From positions 43,472 to 107,471 of the forward strand of contig DAHYHI010000103.1 in assembly GCA_027391075.1 (NCBI GenBank): 64,000 nt of DNA, given 5' to 3'. Below the pieces are notes generated by a model, which did not search any database, had not been told where the DNA came from, and worked only from the letters and a program-made list of their open reading frames with translations. The DNA is from JAJZAM01 sp027391075 (lineage in GTDB: Bacteria; Actinomycetota; Acidimicrobiia; Acidimicrobiales; Palsa-688). Shown here in pieces: positions 44,310 to 53,100 of this stretch. The translations under genes and the position numbers were made by a program. Within the stretch, counting starts at the first letter, position 1, and the number at the start of each line of letters is the position of its first letter.

Positions 44310-44882
44310 TCAGGAGCCGAAGTGGCGACCGACGGCGTGCGCTGCGGCGCGATTGGCTTCCCGCTCGTGGTGGTCACCGGGGTCGGAGATCTTCAGGCCG
44401 TCCCCGGTCTCGGTGCCCTCGACGGGCCCCTTGGCCTGCTGATTGACGATGTGGTGCACCTCGTGGATGGTCTTGAAGGCGCCCTCGCGGGTGGTGACGT
44501 CCAGACCCTTGGGTGCGACCAGATGGTCCCCCGAGGCGAACATCTCGGCGTCCACGGCGTGCGCCGCCCGGGCCGCCTCGGGCCCGTCGTGGACCCTGAT
44601 ACCTGACGCGTCGGCGCCGGTCGTCTCCTCGACCAGCTTGCGGGCGTCGGCTTCCATAGGCCGCCCGGGTGAGCCCACCACTTGGCGGACGAGGTCGCCG
44701 CGCGAGGCGGCGAGGACCGACCCGACGGCGGCGTTACCGAAGCGCTTCTGCCAGTCGAGCGAGTCGACGTCGCCGGACTCAGATGCCTGGTCGGTCCTGG
44801 TGACCGCCGGGACCGGGGGCCGACCTCGGCGCAGCGGCGCGTGACCGGCCGGCCCGTCCGAACCCCCCACCGCCCCGGCCAT
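44310..44882 (-). CDS. Short eCIS-core (DUF4157-like) protein
   Basis: A 190-aa protein from the ATG at 44882, whose TGATG overlaps the ATPase stop; a longer in-frame extension upstream is antisense-like noise. It has G-I-R-V-H-D-G-P-E-A-A-R-A-A, M-F-A-S-G-D-H-L-V and T-I-H-E-V-H-H-I-V-N-Q-Q. The HExxH motif (about residues 138-142) is kept but the usual H-E-L-T-H-V is altered to H-E-V-H-H-I. It is the second DUF4157-type protein of the locus. A role in cargo handling is inferred. Confidence 0.75.
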   Translation of the reverse strand: MAGAVGGSDGPAGHAPLRRGRPPVPAVTRTDQASESGDVDSLDWQKRFGNAAVGSVLAASRGDLVRQVVGSPGRPMEADARKLVEETTGADASGIRVHDGPEAARAAHAVDAEMFASGDHLVAPKGLDVTTREGAFKTIHEVHHIVNQQAKGPVEGTETGDGLKISDPGDHHEREANRAAAHAVGRHFGS

Positions 44883-47011
44883 CAGCCCTCCAGCAGGGCG
44901 AAATACCGGCCGAACTCGCCCGGGACCACCAGGCGGCCCAGCTTGCGGTACTCCTGCTGGATGGCCCGGATCAGGTCGAGCATGGCCACGGGGCGACCGG
45001 ACTCGGCGGCGGCGTAGGCGGCGGTGACGGCGATGCTGCGGATGTTGCCACCCGACAGCTCGAACGAGCGGGCGCAGAAGTCCAGGTCGAGATCGTCGCC
45101 TCGGGGCACACCGGCTGACAGGCAACGGTCCCACAGAGCCCGCCGCAGCTGCTCGTCGGGGCTCGGGAAGTCCACGATCAGATCGAGACGCCGGGCGAAG
45201 GCGTCGTCCACGTTGGCCCGCAGGTTGGTGGCCAGGATGGCGATCCCGTCGAAGGTCTCCATGCGCTGCAGGAGGTAGGCCACCTCGATGTTGGCGTAGC
45301 GGTCGTTGGCATCTTTCACTTCGGATCGCTTACCGAAGATGGCGTCGGCCTCGTCGAATAGCAGCACCGCGTTGACCCCGTCGGCCTCGGTGAAGATCCG
45401 TTCCAGGTTCTTCTCGGTCTCACCGACGTACTTGTCCACGACCGTGGCCAGGTTGACGGTGTACAGATCGAGGCCGAGGTCACCGGCGACGACCTCGGCC
45501 GACATGGTCTTGCCGGTCCCGGAGTCACCGGCGAACAGGACGGTTATACCCCGCCCCCTTCCTCCCCCCGGCCGCATACCCCACTCGTCGAGCACCCGGG
45601 TGCGCTGGCCGGCCCGGGCCGCCAGCTCGTGCAGGGCGTCGGCGGTGGACGACGCGAGCACCAGATCGTCCCAGCCGACGTGGGGGTGGATCCGCCGCGA
45701 CAGGCGCTCCAGACCCGCCCCGTTCTGGGCCCGGGCCCCGGAGCGCAGGTGCTCGGCTCTGACCTCACCACCGTCCATCAGGGCGTGCAGACGGGCCGCA
45801 TCGACGGCCCGCGCCACCTGATCCGACGACAGCAGGAACTGACCCGCCACCTCGGTGGCGGAGATGGCGTCCGAGGCCTCACCGAGGCGCTGGCGCCAGA
45901 AGTCGAGTCGGGCGGCGGCCGGTTCGGGCTCCACCTCGGCGAGGAGCGGAACGCTACGGCTCCAGGCCGGCTCCCAACCGATGCGCCCGTAGAGGACCAA
46001 GGGAACGGCCTCGGCGCTCTGCGCCCCTTCGACCACCCCCGTCAAGGCCCGCGTCGCGCTGCCGGCCCGGTCCTCGATCACGTCGAGGGGTCCGGCGACG
46101 ATGCCACCCCCCTCGAGCAGGGCTTCCCGACGGACCAGGTGGACCAGCCGGGCCAGGTCCTCGGGGGGAACCCGGCGCAGGTCCAACACGAGCGGCGCCC
46201 GGCCGGTCGACTCGAGCGCCGCGGCAGCCGCCGCGGCGGCCGACGCCCCGGCTTTCTCGCGCAGGTAGACCAGGCCGACGCCCTGCCTCAGGGCCGCGGC
46301 CAGGGCGTCGGTCAGACGGCCCGAGGGCCGCCCTATCGGCGCGTCGAGCAGGGGGCCCACCTCGGGGTCGGGCTCGTCGCCGCCGAGCAGGTGGGCGGCC
46401 ACCCGGTCGGGCACCTTGAGGGTCCTCGACAGGAAGGGCCGGTCGGTGTCTTCCACCGCGACCATCCCGTTGCGGATCAGGGCGCCGCTCGGCGAGAGCC
46501 GGGACCGGGCTTCGGCCGACCACGGCGATATCCCGGTGAGCTCGATGGCCAAGGCCACCGAGGCCCGCCGGCGGGACACGTCATCGTTGAGGTAGCCGTA
46601 GAGCCTCTCGAAGCGCACGTCGAGGTCCGGGGCCAGGGCCACGAGCAGCAGATCGATGTCGAGGTCGTCGAGATTGGCCCGGCGGGCCAGCGCTCGCAGG
46701 CGGATGGCCCCCCCGGCCGTCTCGAGCGCTGCCGCCTCCTCCTCGAGGTCGACCAGCGCCGATCCGTCATCCCAGTCGATGACCCTCGACGCCGTCCCGG
46801 CGGCGAGGATGCGGTCCACCTGCTCGTCGGAGATGTACAGGCCCCGGAAGGGATCGTCAGGCGCCGGGTCTTCGCTGCGGCGCCGGGCGACCAGCGCCCG
46901 GACCCGGCCCTCCACGACGGCCAGGCGGGCCAGGAGGTACGACGCCGAGGGTTGGACGGCGCGCAGCCGGGCCGGCGCCGTCGCCGGGCCGGCCGCCGCC
47001 TCCGCGGTCAC
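44882..47011 (-). CDS. eCIS AAA+ ATPase (Afp15-like)
   Basis: A 709-aa ATPase. The C-terminal AAA+ module has Walker A G-D-S-G-T-G-K-T (about residues 494-501), Walker B L-L-F-D-E-A-D-A, and sensor-1 I-L-A-T-N-L. An N-terminal winged region (to about residue 430) resembles Afp15/Pvc15. In eCIS this ATPase is thought to assist assembly or effector loading. It overlaps the DUF4255 gene by 4 nt and the small DUF4157 gene by 1 nt (TGATG), so all three form one operon. Confidence 0.93.
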   Translation of the reverse strand: MTAEAAAGPATAPARLRAVQPSASYLLARLAVVEGRVRALVARRRSEDPAPDDPFRGLYISDEQVDRILAAGTASRVIDWDDGSALVDLEEEAAALETAGGAIRLRALARRANLDDLDIDLLLVALAPDLDVRFERLYGYLNDDVSRRRASVALAIELTGISPWSAEARSRLSPSGALIRNGMVAVEDTDRPFLSRTLKVPDRVAAHLLGGDEPDPEVGPLLDAPIGRPSGRLTDALAAALRQGVGLVYLREKAGASAAAAAAAALESTGRAPLVLDLRRVPPEDLARLVHLVRREALLEGGGIVAGPLDVIEDRAGSATRALTGVVEGAQSAEAVPLVLYGRIGWEPAWSRSVPLLAEVEPEPAAARLDFWRQRLGEASDAISATEVAGQFLLSSDQVARAVDAARLHALMDGGEVRAEHLRSGARAQNGAGLERLSRRIHPHVGWDDLVLASSTADALHELAARAGQRTRVLDEWGMRPGGGRGRGITVLFAGDSGTGKTMSAEVVAGDLGLDLYTVNLATVVDKYVGETEKNLERIFTEADGVNAVLLFDEADAIFGKRSEVKDANDRYANIEVAYLLQRMETFDGIAILATNLRANVDDAFARRLDLIVDFPSPDEQLRRALWDRCLSAGVPRGDDLDLDFCARSFELSGGNIRSIAVTAAYAAAESGRPVAMLDLIRAIQQEYRKLGRLVVPGEFGRYFALLEG

Positions 47012-47742
47012 TTGGCCGGGGCTGCGCCGCCGCGCCTGGGGCGAGCCCCGGCCGGGGCCGGGGCCGACGTCGCGGCCGGATCCTTCTCAGCGACGGGTTC
47101 GGGTTGGCCGGCTGGGTCGGGCTGGTCGGCCGGACGGAGCTGGCGGTACCCGTCGTCGGCCTCGAGGGTCTTCTGGGCGGTGGTGTGGAGCCGGAGCGGG
47201 GCCATGACCGCCCGGGCCACCTCGAGGAACAGGTCGGGTCGGATGGGCAGGGTGATGACCAGGTCGACCGACGGCTTGAGATCCCCGCCCAGCGACGACC
47301 ATACGTCGGAGACCTGCCGGTTCTCCGGCGGCGGGTAGGCGATCTGCACCAGGAGCGGCGCCTCGGTCTCGCGCAGGATGGCGGTCATGTAGTCGGGCGG
47401 GATGTAGTCGTAGCGCATGAACAGGCCCAGGGCCGCCGACAGGAGACGGTGCTCGTCCTCGGGGCGCTGCGTCCAGGCCGTGATCAGGTAGGACAGCTTG
47501 AAGAAGCGGGGCAGCTCACGCCGCTCCTCGACGATGCCCTTGTCGTTGCGGCGCTCGATGAAACCGGTCTCGCGGCGCCGCAGGTCCTCCCGGATGTCGT
47601 AGAGGTACAGGTCGAGGGTGGGCTTGTTGCGCCGCGAGGCCCAGTCGCGCGTCGGGGCGTCGAACACCACGTCCACATCCGTCCCGCTCAGAATCTCGCT
47701 CTTCACCACGGCCCGCAGGGTCTCGTCGACCTCGTTGATCAC
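47008..47742 (-). CDS. eCIS cap/tail-terminator protein (DUF4255, Afp16-like)
   Basis: A 244-aa protein from a GTG start. The N-terminal 190 residues match the DUF4255/Pvc16 pattern: I-N-E-V-D-E-T-L-R, D-L-Y-L-Y-D-I-R-E-D, L-S-Y-L-I-T-A-W-T and E-D-E-H-R-L-L. The Pro/Ala-rich tail is likely disordered. Afp16 homologues cap the tube-sheath and set its end. First gene of the cap-ATPase-DUF4157 operon, with the 47770-47849 repeats just upstream. Confidence 0.9.
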   Translation of the reverse strand: MINEVDETLRAVVKSEILSGTDVDVVFDAPTRDWASRRNKPTLDLYLYDIREDLRRRETGFIERRNDKGIVEERRELPRFFKLSYLITAWTQRPEDEHRLLSAALGLFMRYDYIPPDYMTAILRETEAPLLVQIAYPPPENRQVSDVWSSLGGDLKPSVDLVITLPIRPDLFLEVARAVMAPLRLHTTAQKTLEADDGYRQLRPADQPDPAGQPEPVAEKDPAATSAPAPAGARPRRGGAAPAK

Positions 47743-47769
47743 AGCCGTCGATCCTGACCGAAACAGGGC

Positions 47770-47849
47770 TGCACCGAGGGGCGAGCGGGGAGGGTCACGA
47801 GGGCAGCACCGCCTGCCCGAAAGGGCAGCGGGGGATGCCCGGCGGTGAT
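47770..47849. promoter_or_regulatory. Phased direct-repeat array upstream of the DUF4255-ATPase operon
   Basis: Four 14-mers occur at exact 22-bp intervals: TGCACCGAGGGGCG (47770), GGGTCACGAGGGCA (47792), TGCCCGAAAGGGCA (47814, perfect dyad with GAAA centre) and TGCCCGGCGGTGAT (47836, half site). The last copy touches the end of the LuxR gene. They share the GGGCA/TGCCC core of the sheath array. Confidence 0.6.
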
Positions 47850-48496
47850 CAAATCACGCCGGCCCGCATGGCGTAGGCGACGGCGTGGGCCCGGTTGCGC
47901 AGCTGCAGGCGGCTCGTGATGTCGTGGATCACGTTCTTCACGGTTCGTTCGCTGTAGGCCAGCTTGGAGGCGATCTCCGAGGTGTCCCATCCCTCGGACA
48001 GCAGCCGCAGCACGTCCACCTCCCGCTCGGTGAAGCCGTTGAGCGACAGTCCCCGGGGGGCCAGCACGTGGCGCTGCAGGCGGCTGACCTGGCTGAGGAG
48101 ACGTCCGAGGAGGTCCGGCGGTACCGACCCGTCGCCGCGAGCGGCGGTCATCACGGCCTCGGCGATGCGCTCGGCGCAGGCCTCGGACCGGCGCAGGATG
48201 CCACACGCCCCGGCCTCCACCGCAGCCAGGAGCCCGGCGTCCTCGAGGCGGGTGACCACCAGGACGACGCGGGCGCAGCCGTCCCGCTGGAGGGTCCGCA
48301 ACCGAGTGCAGGTGGCCCCGTCGACATCGTCGCTCACCAGCACGATCACGTCGGCGCCCGGCTGCTCGGCCGGGTCGACGACGAGCACGTCGGGCCGGAG
48401 GCGCAGCTCTCCACCGATGCCCATGGCCGACACCGGGTCGGACGCTTCTATGTGCACCCGGACACGGCCACTCGACAAGGTCACTGATACCCCCAT
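47849..48496 (-). CDS. LuxR-family regulator of the eCIS locus
   Basis: A 215-aa regulator from the ATG at 48496 (M-G-V-S-V-T-L-S); an in-frame start at 48571 would extend into the repeat array. The C-terminal NarL/LuxR HTH is clear: L-T-E-R-E-V-D-V-L-R-L-L-S-E-G, I-A-S-K-L-A-Y-S-E-R-T-V-K-N-V-I-H. The N-terminal receiver-like domain lacks the usual phospho-acceptor context (D-V-I-V-L-V-S-D-D), so it is probably not phosphorylated. Very similar proteins adjoin eCIS loci in Streptomyces. Likely controls the cluster together with the SARP protein. Confidence 0.85.
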   Translation of the reverse strand: MGVSVTLSSGRVRVHIEASDPVSAMGIGGELRLRPDVLVVDPAEQPGADVIVLVSDDVDGATCTRLRTLQRDGCARVVLVVTRLEDAGLLAAVEAGACGILRRSEACAERIAEAVMTAARGDGSVPPDLLGRLLSQVSRLQRHVLAPRGLSLNGFTEREVDVLRLLSEGWDTSEIASKLAYSERTVKNVIHDITSRLQLRNRAHAVAYAMRAGVI

Positions 48497-48556
48497 GTTC
48501 GGATGGTGCGGCCCGACCCCGTCCGGTCGAGCACGTCGGGGCCATAGTGCACGGTG

Positions 48557-48614
48557 GGCCTCAACGGGCATTCAGCGGATACTCAACGGGAACCACTTTT
48601 TGTCCGTTCGGGCA
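48557..48614. promoter_or_regulatory. Phased direct-repeat array upstream of the LuxR regulator
   Basis: Three 14-mers at exact 22-bp steps: GGCCTCAACGGGCA (48557), ATACTCAACGGGAA (48579) and TGTCCGTTCGGGCA (48601). C-T-C-A-A-C-G-G-G is shared by the first two and by the 44271 copy. It lies in the intergenic region between the SARP gene and the LuxR gene. Confidence 0.6.
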
Positions 48615-48680
48615 ACGTTGAGCCGTAGTTGAGGGGTGTTCGCGGTAATACGCACCGTATGTCGGCAACTATCGGGGGGC

Positions 48681-51671
48681 TCAGACCCCGAGATCGTTGA
48701 GGACGGCGTCGTAGTCCCGGCGGGCCTGCTCGGCCTCGGCCTGGCTGCCGCCCATCTCGGCAGCCTCGATCAGCAGCTTCCACAGGTCGTCCCGGTAGCG
48801 GTCGACGCCGAGCCCGGCCCGGGCCACCCGCACCGCCGGGCGGGGCTCTCCCGCCCCGATGAGCAGGGCGCACAGCCGGGCCGTAGCGTCGCTGTAGGCG
48901 GCGGTCAGCCAGCGCCGGGCCTCCACCGCCCACTCGGCCGCCCCGGCGCCCGGCAGGAGGGCTCCGCCGTAGGCGGCCAAAGCCTGTTCCAGGGCGCCTC
49001 GCTCGGCGACCGGGTCATCCACCCTCCGCGCTGAGTCGGCCCGGGTGATGGCCTGCTCGAACTCCGACACGTCGACGCGCGAGCCCCCCGGGAGGGCCAG
49101 TCGGTAGGTGTGGCCGCGGCGCAGGATGATCTCGTTGGCGTCGGCTCCCGTCACCGCCACCAGGCGCCGCAGGGACGAGACCGCCACCTGGAGGCGGTGG
49201 AGCCCGACCTCGGCGTCGGCGTCGGGCCACAGGGCGGCTACGAGGGTCTCGCGGTGGACCCCGGTACCGGCCCGCATGGAGAGCATGTAGAGGAGGGCCC
49301 GCTCCATGGGCTTGGCCGCACCGTCGTCGACCCGCCGACCGTCTATCTCGAGCAGGAACTCCCCCATGCATCGCAGCCGAGTCACCCCGTCCGGCGCGGC
49401 CGCGCCCGTCGCTCCGTCCCCGCCCGCCGGGCCGTGCCCGCCCTCCGGAGTCGCATCGGCAGCGGCCGCCGGCGGCTTCGACGCGGCCGCCGACGGGGTG
49501 GCCGGCGGGGTGGCGGCGGCCACGAGCGCCTGATGCCACTCCCAGGCGCCGACCCGCTCGAAGTAGGCCCGCGCCTCAGCCTCGAGCCGGGCGTCGCCCG
49601 AGGCCAGCGCGGCCAGTGCGCTGGCCCACGGCACTTCCAGGGCCGCACCGAGGGCCCGGGCCCGCCCGATATGGGCCCCCGACGCCAGGGTCCGTCCCGA
49701 AGCGACTGCGGCCACTGCGGCGTAACCGGCGAGGGACGCCTCCAGGGCACCCGCTCCGAGCACGGCGACGGCGTCGGCGGCGCGGGCGAGGACGGCTTCG
49801 GCTCCCGGGTCGCGTCGGCACAGGTGCCGGAAGCCGTCGATGGCGGTGATCACGGCCGATCCCCAGCGGTCCCCCTGGCGGTCGCAGGCACCGATGAGAT
49901 CGTCCACGGTCTCGTCGGCCTCGGGGTCGGTCCCGGCCAGGCCGGCCCGGGCGATACGGCCCAGCCAGCGCATCCCGGCCACCTCGGTGTCCTCCCGCAG
50001 CCGGGCGATCAGGTCGGCGGTCACCGGTCGGCCGCGCAGCAGGGCGCAGGCGGCCTGGACGAACGACGCGGCGACCGCGACCGCGCTCGGCGCGTCGGGG
50101 TCGGCCGAGACCAATCTCAGGGTGCGGGCCGCGACCTGCACCTCCCCCGAGATCAGCGCCGCGCAGCCTTCGGCGAAACGCCCCGTCGGCCCGGGCAGCT
50201 CGGCGGCCGTCTGACACCCCTGCAAAGGGTGGTGCTGGGTGGCCCGCCGCAGGACACCGGACCAGTCGCCACCGGCGGGCCGGTCGGGCTCCACCCAGGC
50301 CAGGATCTGCTCGCGCTGGCTCCGGCAGCGGTCGGCGACGGTCGCCGAAACCGCCGCCGCCTCGGCGCGACGCAGGACGGCGGCGCTCTCGGCGAGTGCT
50401 CCCCTCGACAGGGCGCTGCGCGCCTGGGCCATCAGCAGGAGCGGATCGGATTCGAGCACTCCCGGGGGGAGGGCCTCGGCCCACGAGTCGTCCAGGTTGG
50501 TGTGGTCAGCCCCTAGGTGTCCCACCACCCGGGCCATTCCCTCCCAGTCCTCGGCCCGGGCGTAGGCCGCCAGCGCCTCCTCCATCAGCCGTTCCCGCTC
50601 GAGCAGTGTCCCGGCCCGGCGATGCTCAGCGCGGGCCCGCTCCAATCCGAGCGTCTCGACCAGTTTCGAGTCGAGGTGGGTGACCATGACGGCGTGGTAG
50701 CGGTAGGAGTCGTCGGCCAGCCGTTCGGTGAACAGCTGCCGCCGTTCCAGCTCGGCCAGGATGGCGGCGCTCCCCTCCTCCCACCCGAGGTACTCATCGG
50801 CCAAGCGGCTGCTCGGTCGGCGCAGGGCGCTGGTGCGCACCAGGAAGTCCTGTAGAGCCGGGTCGAGCCCGGACAGCACGTGGCGCCCCAGGTACTCGCT
50901 GACCAGCCGGGTCCGGCGGGCGAGGGTCCCGAGCACCATGCGGCGTTCGGCCTGGGGCCGCCGGGAGGTGGCCAGGAAGAACATCTGCAGGTAGGCCGCC
51001 CACCCCGAGGTGCGCCGGGTCAGGGCCGCCACGTCCTCGGGGAGGAGCGGCTCCCGGTAGACGTCGCGGAACAGCTCCTCGACCTCCCAGGTGCGAAAGC
51101 GCAACTCGTCGGGTCCGATGTCGACCACCTCTCCCGACACCCGCAAGCGGGACATGTCGATGGCCAGGTTGATCCGCGACGCCATCACCAGACGCCACCC
51201 GCCGGGCAGGCGGGAGACCAGGGAGTCGAGGGCGGCTTCGGCCTCGCTGCCGTCGAGCAGGTGAACGTCGTCGAGGACGACTATGAGCGGGCGGGACGTC
51301 TCGAGGGGCAGCCGGAGCAGCCCGGACAGGTCGCCGGGGGGCTCGGTCCCGGCGCCCTCGACCCCGCCGGCCACCAACCCCTCCCAGATCCATGCGGCGA
51401 GCGCCCCTTCCGAGCGGGGCAGGGGATCAGGCGGGTCGCACCACGCCAGGGGACCTCGATAACGATCGGCTACGTGAGCCAGGAGCCGGGTCTTGCCCGA
51501 TCCGGCAGGGGCGACGATCCAGCCGACCCGAAAGTGGGCAGGGTCGAGCAGCCGGCTGGTCAGCCGGTCCCGGACCAGGCCGATCCCCCGGCGAGCCGGC
51601 TCAGCCCCCGACCCTACGGACTCCGGCGATGCATCGATGTCGTGGGCATCAGCCACGGCGACGCGCACCAT
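48681..51671 (-). CDS. SARP-type (BTAD) regulator with N-terminal STAND-like NTPase
   Basis: A 996-aa regulator. The N-terminal NTPase has Walker A A-P-A-G-S-G-K-T (residues 54-61) and V-L-D-D-V-H-L. A helical TPR-like middle follows. From about residue 765 comes a winged-helix domain (L-R-C-M-G-E-F-L-L-E-I-D-G-R-R-V, S-S-L-R-R-L-V) and then a bacterial transcriptional activator domain (D-V-S-E-F-E-Q-A, A-Y-G-G-A-L-L-P-G). This C-terminal layout is SARP-like. SARPs bind direct repeats about 11 or 22 bp apart, as found at three promoters of this locus, so it is the prime candidate activator. Confidence 0.85.
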   Translation of the reverse strand: MVRVAVADAHDIDASPESVGSGAEPARRGIGLVRDRLTSRLLDPAHFRVGWIVAPAGSGKTRLLAHVADRYRGPLAWCDPPDPLPRSEGALAAWIWEGLVAGGVEGAGTEPPGDLSGLLRLPLETSRPLIVVLDDVHLLDGSEAEAALDSLVSRLPGGWRLVMASRINLAIDMSRLRVSGEVVDIGPDELRFRTWEVEELFRDVYREPLLPEDVAALTRRTSGWAAYLQMFFLATSRRPQAERRMVLGTLARRTRLVSEYLGRHVLSGLDPALQDFLVRTSALRRPSSRLADEYLGWEEGSAAILAELERRQLFTERLADDSYRYHAVMVTHLDSKLVETLGLERARAEHRRAGTLLERERLMEEALAAYARAEDWEGMARVVGHLGADHTNLDDSWAEALPPGVLESDPLLLMAQARSALSRGALAESAAVLRRAEAAAVSATVADRCRSQREQILAWVEPDRPAGGDWSGVLRRATQHHPLQGCQTAAELPGPTGRFAEGCAALISGEVQVAARTLRLVSADPDAPSAVAVAASFVQAACALLRGRPVTADLIARLREDTEVAGMRWLGRIARAGLAGTDPEADETVDDLIGACDRQGDRWGSAVITAIDGFRHLCRRDPGAEAVLARAADAVAVLGAGALEASLAGYAAVAAVASGRTLASGAHIGRARALGAALEVPWASALAALASGDARLEAEARAYFERVGAWEWHQALVAAATPPATPSAAASKPPAAAADATPEGGHGPAGGDGATGAAAPDGVTRLRCMGEFLLEIDGRRVDDGAAKPMERALLYMLSMRAGTGVHRETLVAALWPDADAEVGLHRLQVAVSSLRRLVAVTGADANEIILRRGHTYRLALPGGSRVDVSEFEQAITRADSARRVDDPVAERGALEQALAAYGGALLPGAGAAEWAVEARRWLTAAYSDATARLCALLIGAGEPRPAVRVARAGLGVDRYRDDLWKLLIEAAEMGGSQAEAEQARRDYDAVLNDLGV

Positions 51672-51720
51672 CCCCTTCTCATTTGATGACCCTTATCCTG
51701 GCGAGCGACAGCCTACCGTT

Positions 51721-51739
51721 AGCCTGCGCCCTGCAGGCT
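51721..51739 (-). terminator. Possible hairpin after the COG1470-like gene
   Basis: AGCCTGC (51721-51727) pairs with GCAGGCT (51733-51739) around a 5-nt loop, just at the stop codon. There is no T-run. It may attenuate read-through into the SARP gene. Confidence 0.4.
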
Positions 51740-53097
51740 CAGGGTATGGTCGTGGTCGTAGCCGACTGGGGCTCGGTGAGCGGGCCGGTGTAGTACACGG
51801 CCACGTCGCACGCCGTCTGGTTCCCCGAACAGTCCACCCGGAGCTGCATCTGCTGGTCGTGGGTGAAGACCATCGGGGTCGGGAAGGTGTACTCCTTGTC
51901 GGTGAGGCTCCCGAGGTTCTCGATCAGGAGCTCCTGGGTGGGCTGGCCGGGTATCACTCGCTCGAGGCGGGCCGTGCCCTGCGAACCTGAGATGTTCTGG
52001 ATGATCAGGTCGCTGACCGTCAGGGTCGAGCCGCTCGCCACCGGTGGCGTGGGAACGGTGGCCGACGAACCGGGGGCCGCCACCGCCTCGAGATGCCCGT
52101 CGGTGGAGACGGTGACCGGGGGCGGAAGCGTCGTCGGGGCGGCCGCGGTCGCGACCGGGGTCGCGGTCGTCGTGGTGGTCGGCTTCACGGTGGTGGTCGT
52201 CGAGCTGGTGGTGGTGGTCTTACCGGTGGCCGACAGGGCCGCGCTGGCCGCTTGGTTGGCGCTGTTGGCCGAGTTCTGGGCGTTGGTGACCGCGCTCTTC
52301 AAGGCGTTGGTCTGCTGCTGCTGGGCGGCGAGCGCGGCCTTGTTGGCGTTGACCGCGGTGTCGTGGACGGCCGGCTGGAGGATGAAGAACCAGACCAGGA
52401 TGGCGGCCGCGATGAGGGTGACCAACCCGTAGAACCACCTGGGCAGAACCGGGCGCTGACGAAACTGGCCGTCGAGGACGAGCGGTCGCTCCCCCTCTGC
52501 AGCCACCGTCACCTGGTAGGGCTTCATCTGCTCGTGGCCCCGCCAGAAACGGTGGCGCGGTCGGATGCTGACGCGTACGAAGTGGGCGGCCCCCGGTGCG
52601 GTGGTGAGGCGCGGCGGGCGGAAACCGAACCGGAGGGCGTCAGAGGGGTCGAGAGCGGTGAAGATCACCGGCAGCGGGATGTTGCCCCGGCTGTCGATGG
52701 CCAGCCGCTGGCGTCCGACGACCCTACCTATGGGCTGGCGGGGCAGGAGCTCGGCGCCCACGTCGTTGAAGCTTCCGACGGTTATGACGCCTTCTTCGGT
52801 GACCGATTCCTCAGGCTCGTTGGAAGGGATCACCTTGATGGCGAAGGGCAGCTCGCCGGCCAGGGTGGTGTGGTCGCGGGGCGGGGCGAAGCGCAGGGTC
52901 ACCGTCTGTTGCGCCCCAGGGAACATCGAGACCACCGGCGGCTCGGCCCGGACCCAACCGGCGGCGTCACCGAGCACGAGAATGGAGAACTGTTCGACGA
53001 TGGTGCCCGTGTTGGACAGGCTCAGCTCGCAGCTGGTTTCCCGGCCCGGATCGACCGTCAGGCTCTCTGCACCCTGCAGGGCGGCGATGACCGACAT
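51739..53097 (-). CDS. eCIS-associated membrane protein (COG1470-like Ig repeats, TM, Thr-rich)
   Basis: A 452-aa single-pass protein without a signal peptide. The first 215 residues are Ig-like (L-T-V-D-P-G-R-E-T-S-C-E-L-S-L-S-N-T-G-T and S-R-G-N-I-P-L-P-V) similar to the 'hydrolytic protein' genes of Streptomyces eCIS clusters. A TM helix lies near residues 222-242, then a Gln/Asn/Ala coiled-coil-like stretch, a Thr-rich linker, and a C-terminal beta domain, presumably outside. It likely helps tie particles to the membrane. It lies 3 nt after the giant repeat-protein gene. Confidence 0.75.
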   Translation of the reverse strand: MSVIAALQGAESLTVDPGRETSCELSLSNTGTIVEQFSILVLGDAAGWVRAEPPVVSMFPGAQQTVTLRFAPPRDHTTLAGELPFAIKVIPSNEPEESVTEEGVITVGSFNDVGAELLPRQPIGRVVGRQRLAIDSRGNIPLPVIFTALDPSDALRFGFRPPRLTTAPGAAHFVRVSIRPRHRFWRGHEQMKPYQVTVAAEGERPLVLDGQFRQRPVLPRWFYGLVTLIAAAILVWFFILQPAVHDTAVNANKAALAAQQQQTNALKSAVTNAQNSANSANQAASAALSATGKTTTTSSTTTTVKPTTTTTATPVATAAAPTTLPPPVTVSTDGHLEAVAAPGSSATVPTPPVASGSTLTVSDLIIQNISGSQGTARLERVIPGQPTQELLIENLGSLTDKEYTFPTPMVFTHDQQMQLRVDCSGNQTACDVAVYYTGPLTEPQSATTTTIP

Positions 53098-53100
53098 CGC

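Noticed and set aside
43075..44442. Plus-strand ORF of 455 aa across the sheath gene
   Set aside because: Antisense to the sheath; biased composition only.
44310..45134. Longer start for the small DUF4157 gene
   Set aside because: The extra 84 residues are Arg/Pro-rich antisense-style sequence overlapping the ATPase C-terminus; the TGATG-coupled ATG at 44882 is better.
45629..47338. Long plus-strand ORF of 569 aa
   Set aside because: It is antisense to the AAA+ ATPase, which has clear Walker motifs. Long antisense frames are expected at this GC content, and the product shows no domain.
29988..53097. Prophage
   Set aside because: Tail-like genes are complete but no capsid, portal, terminase, integrase or lysis genes are present, and the ATPase, cap and DUF4157 proteins are eCIS-specific.
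29988..53097. Type VI secretion system
   Set aside because: No TssJLM membrane complex or ClpV; the ATPase is of Afp15 type and one unfused sheath gene is present.
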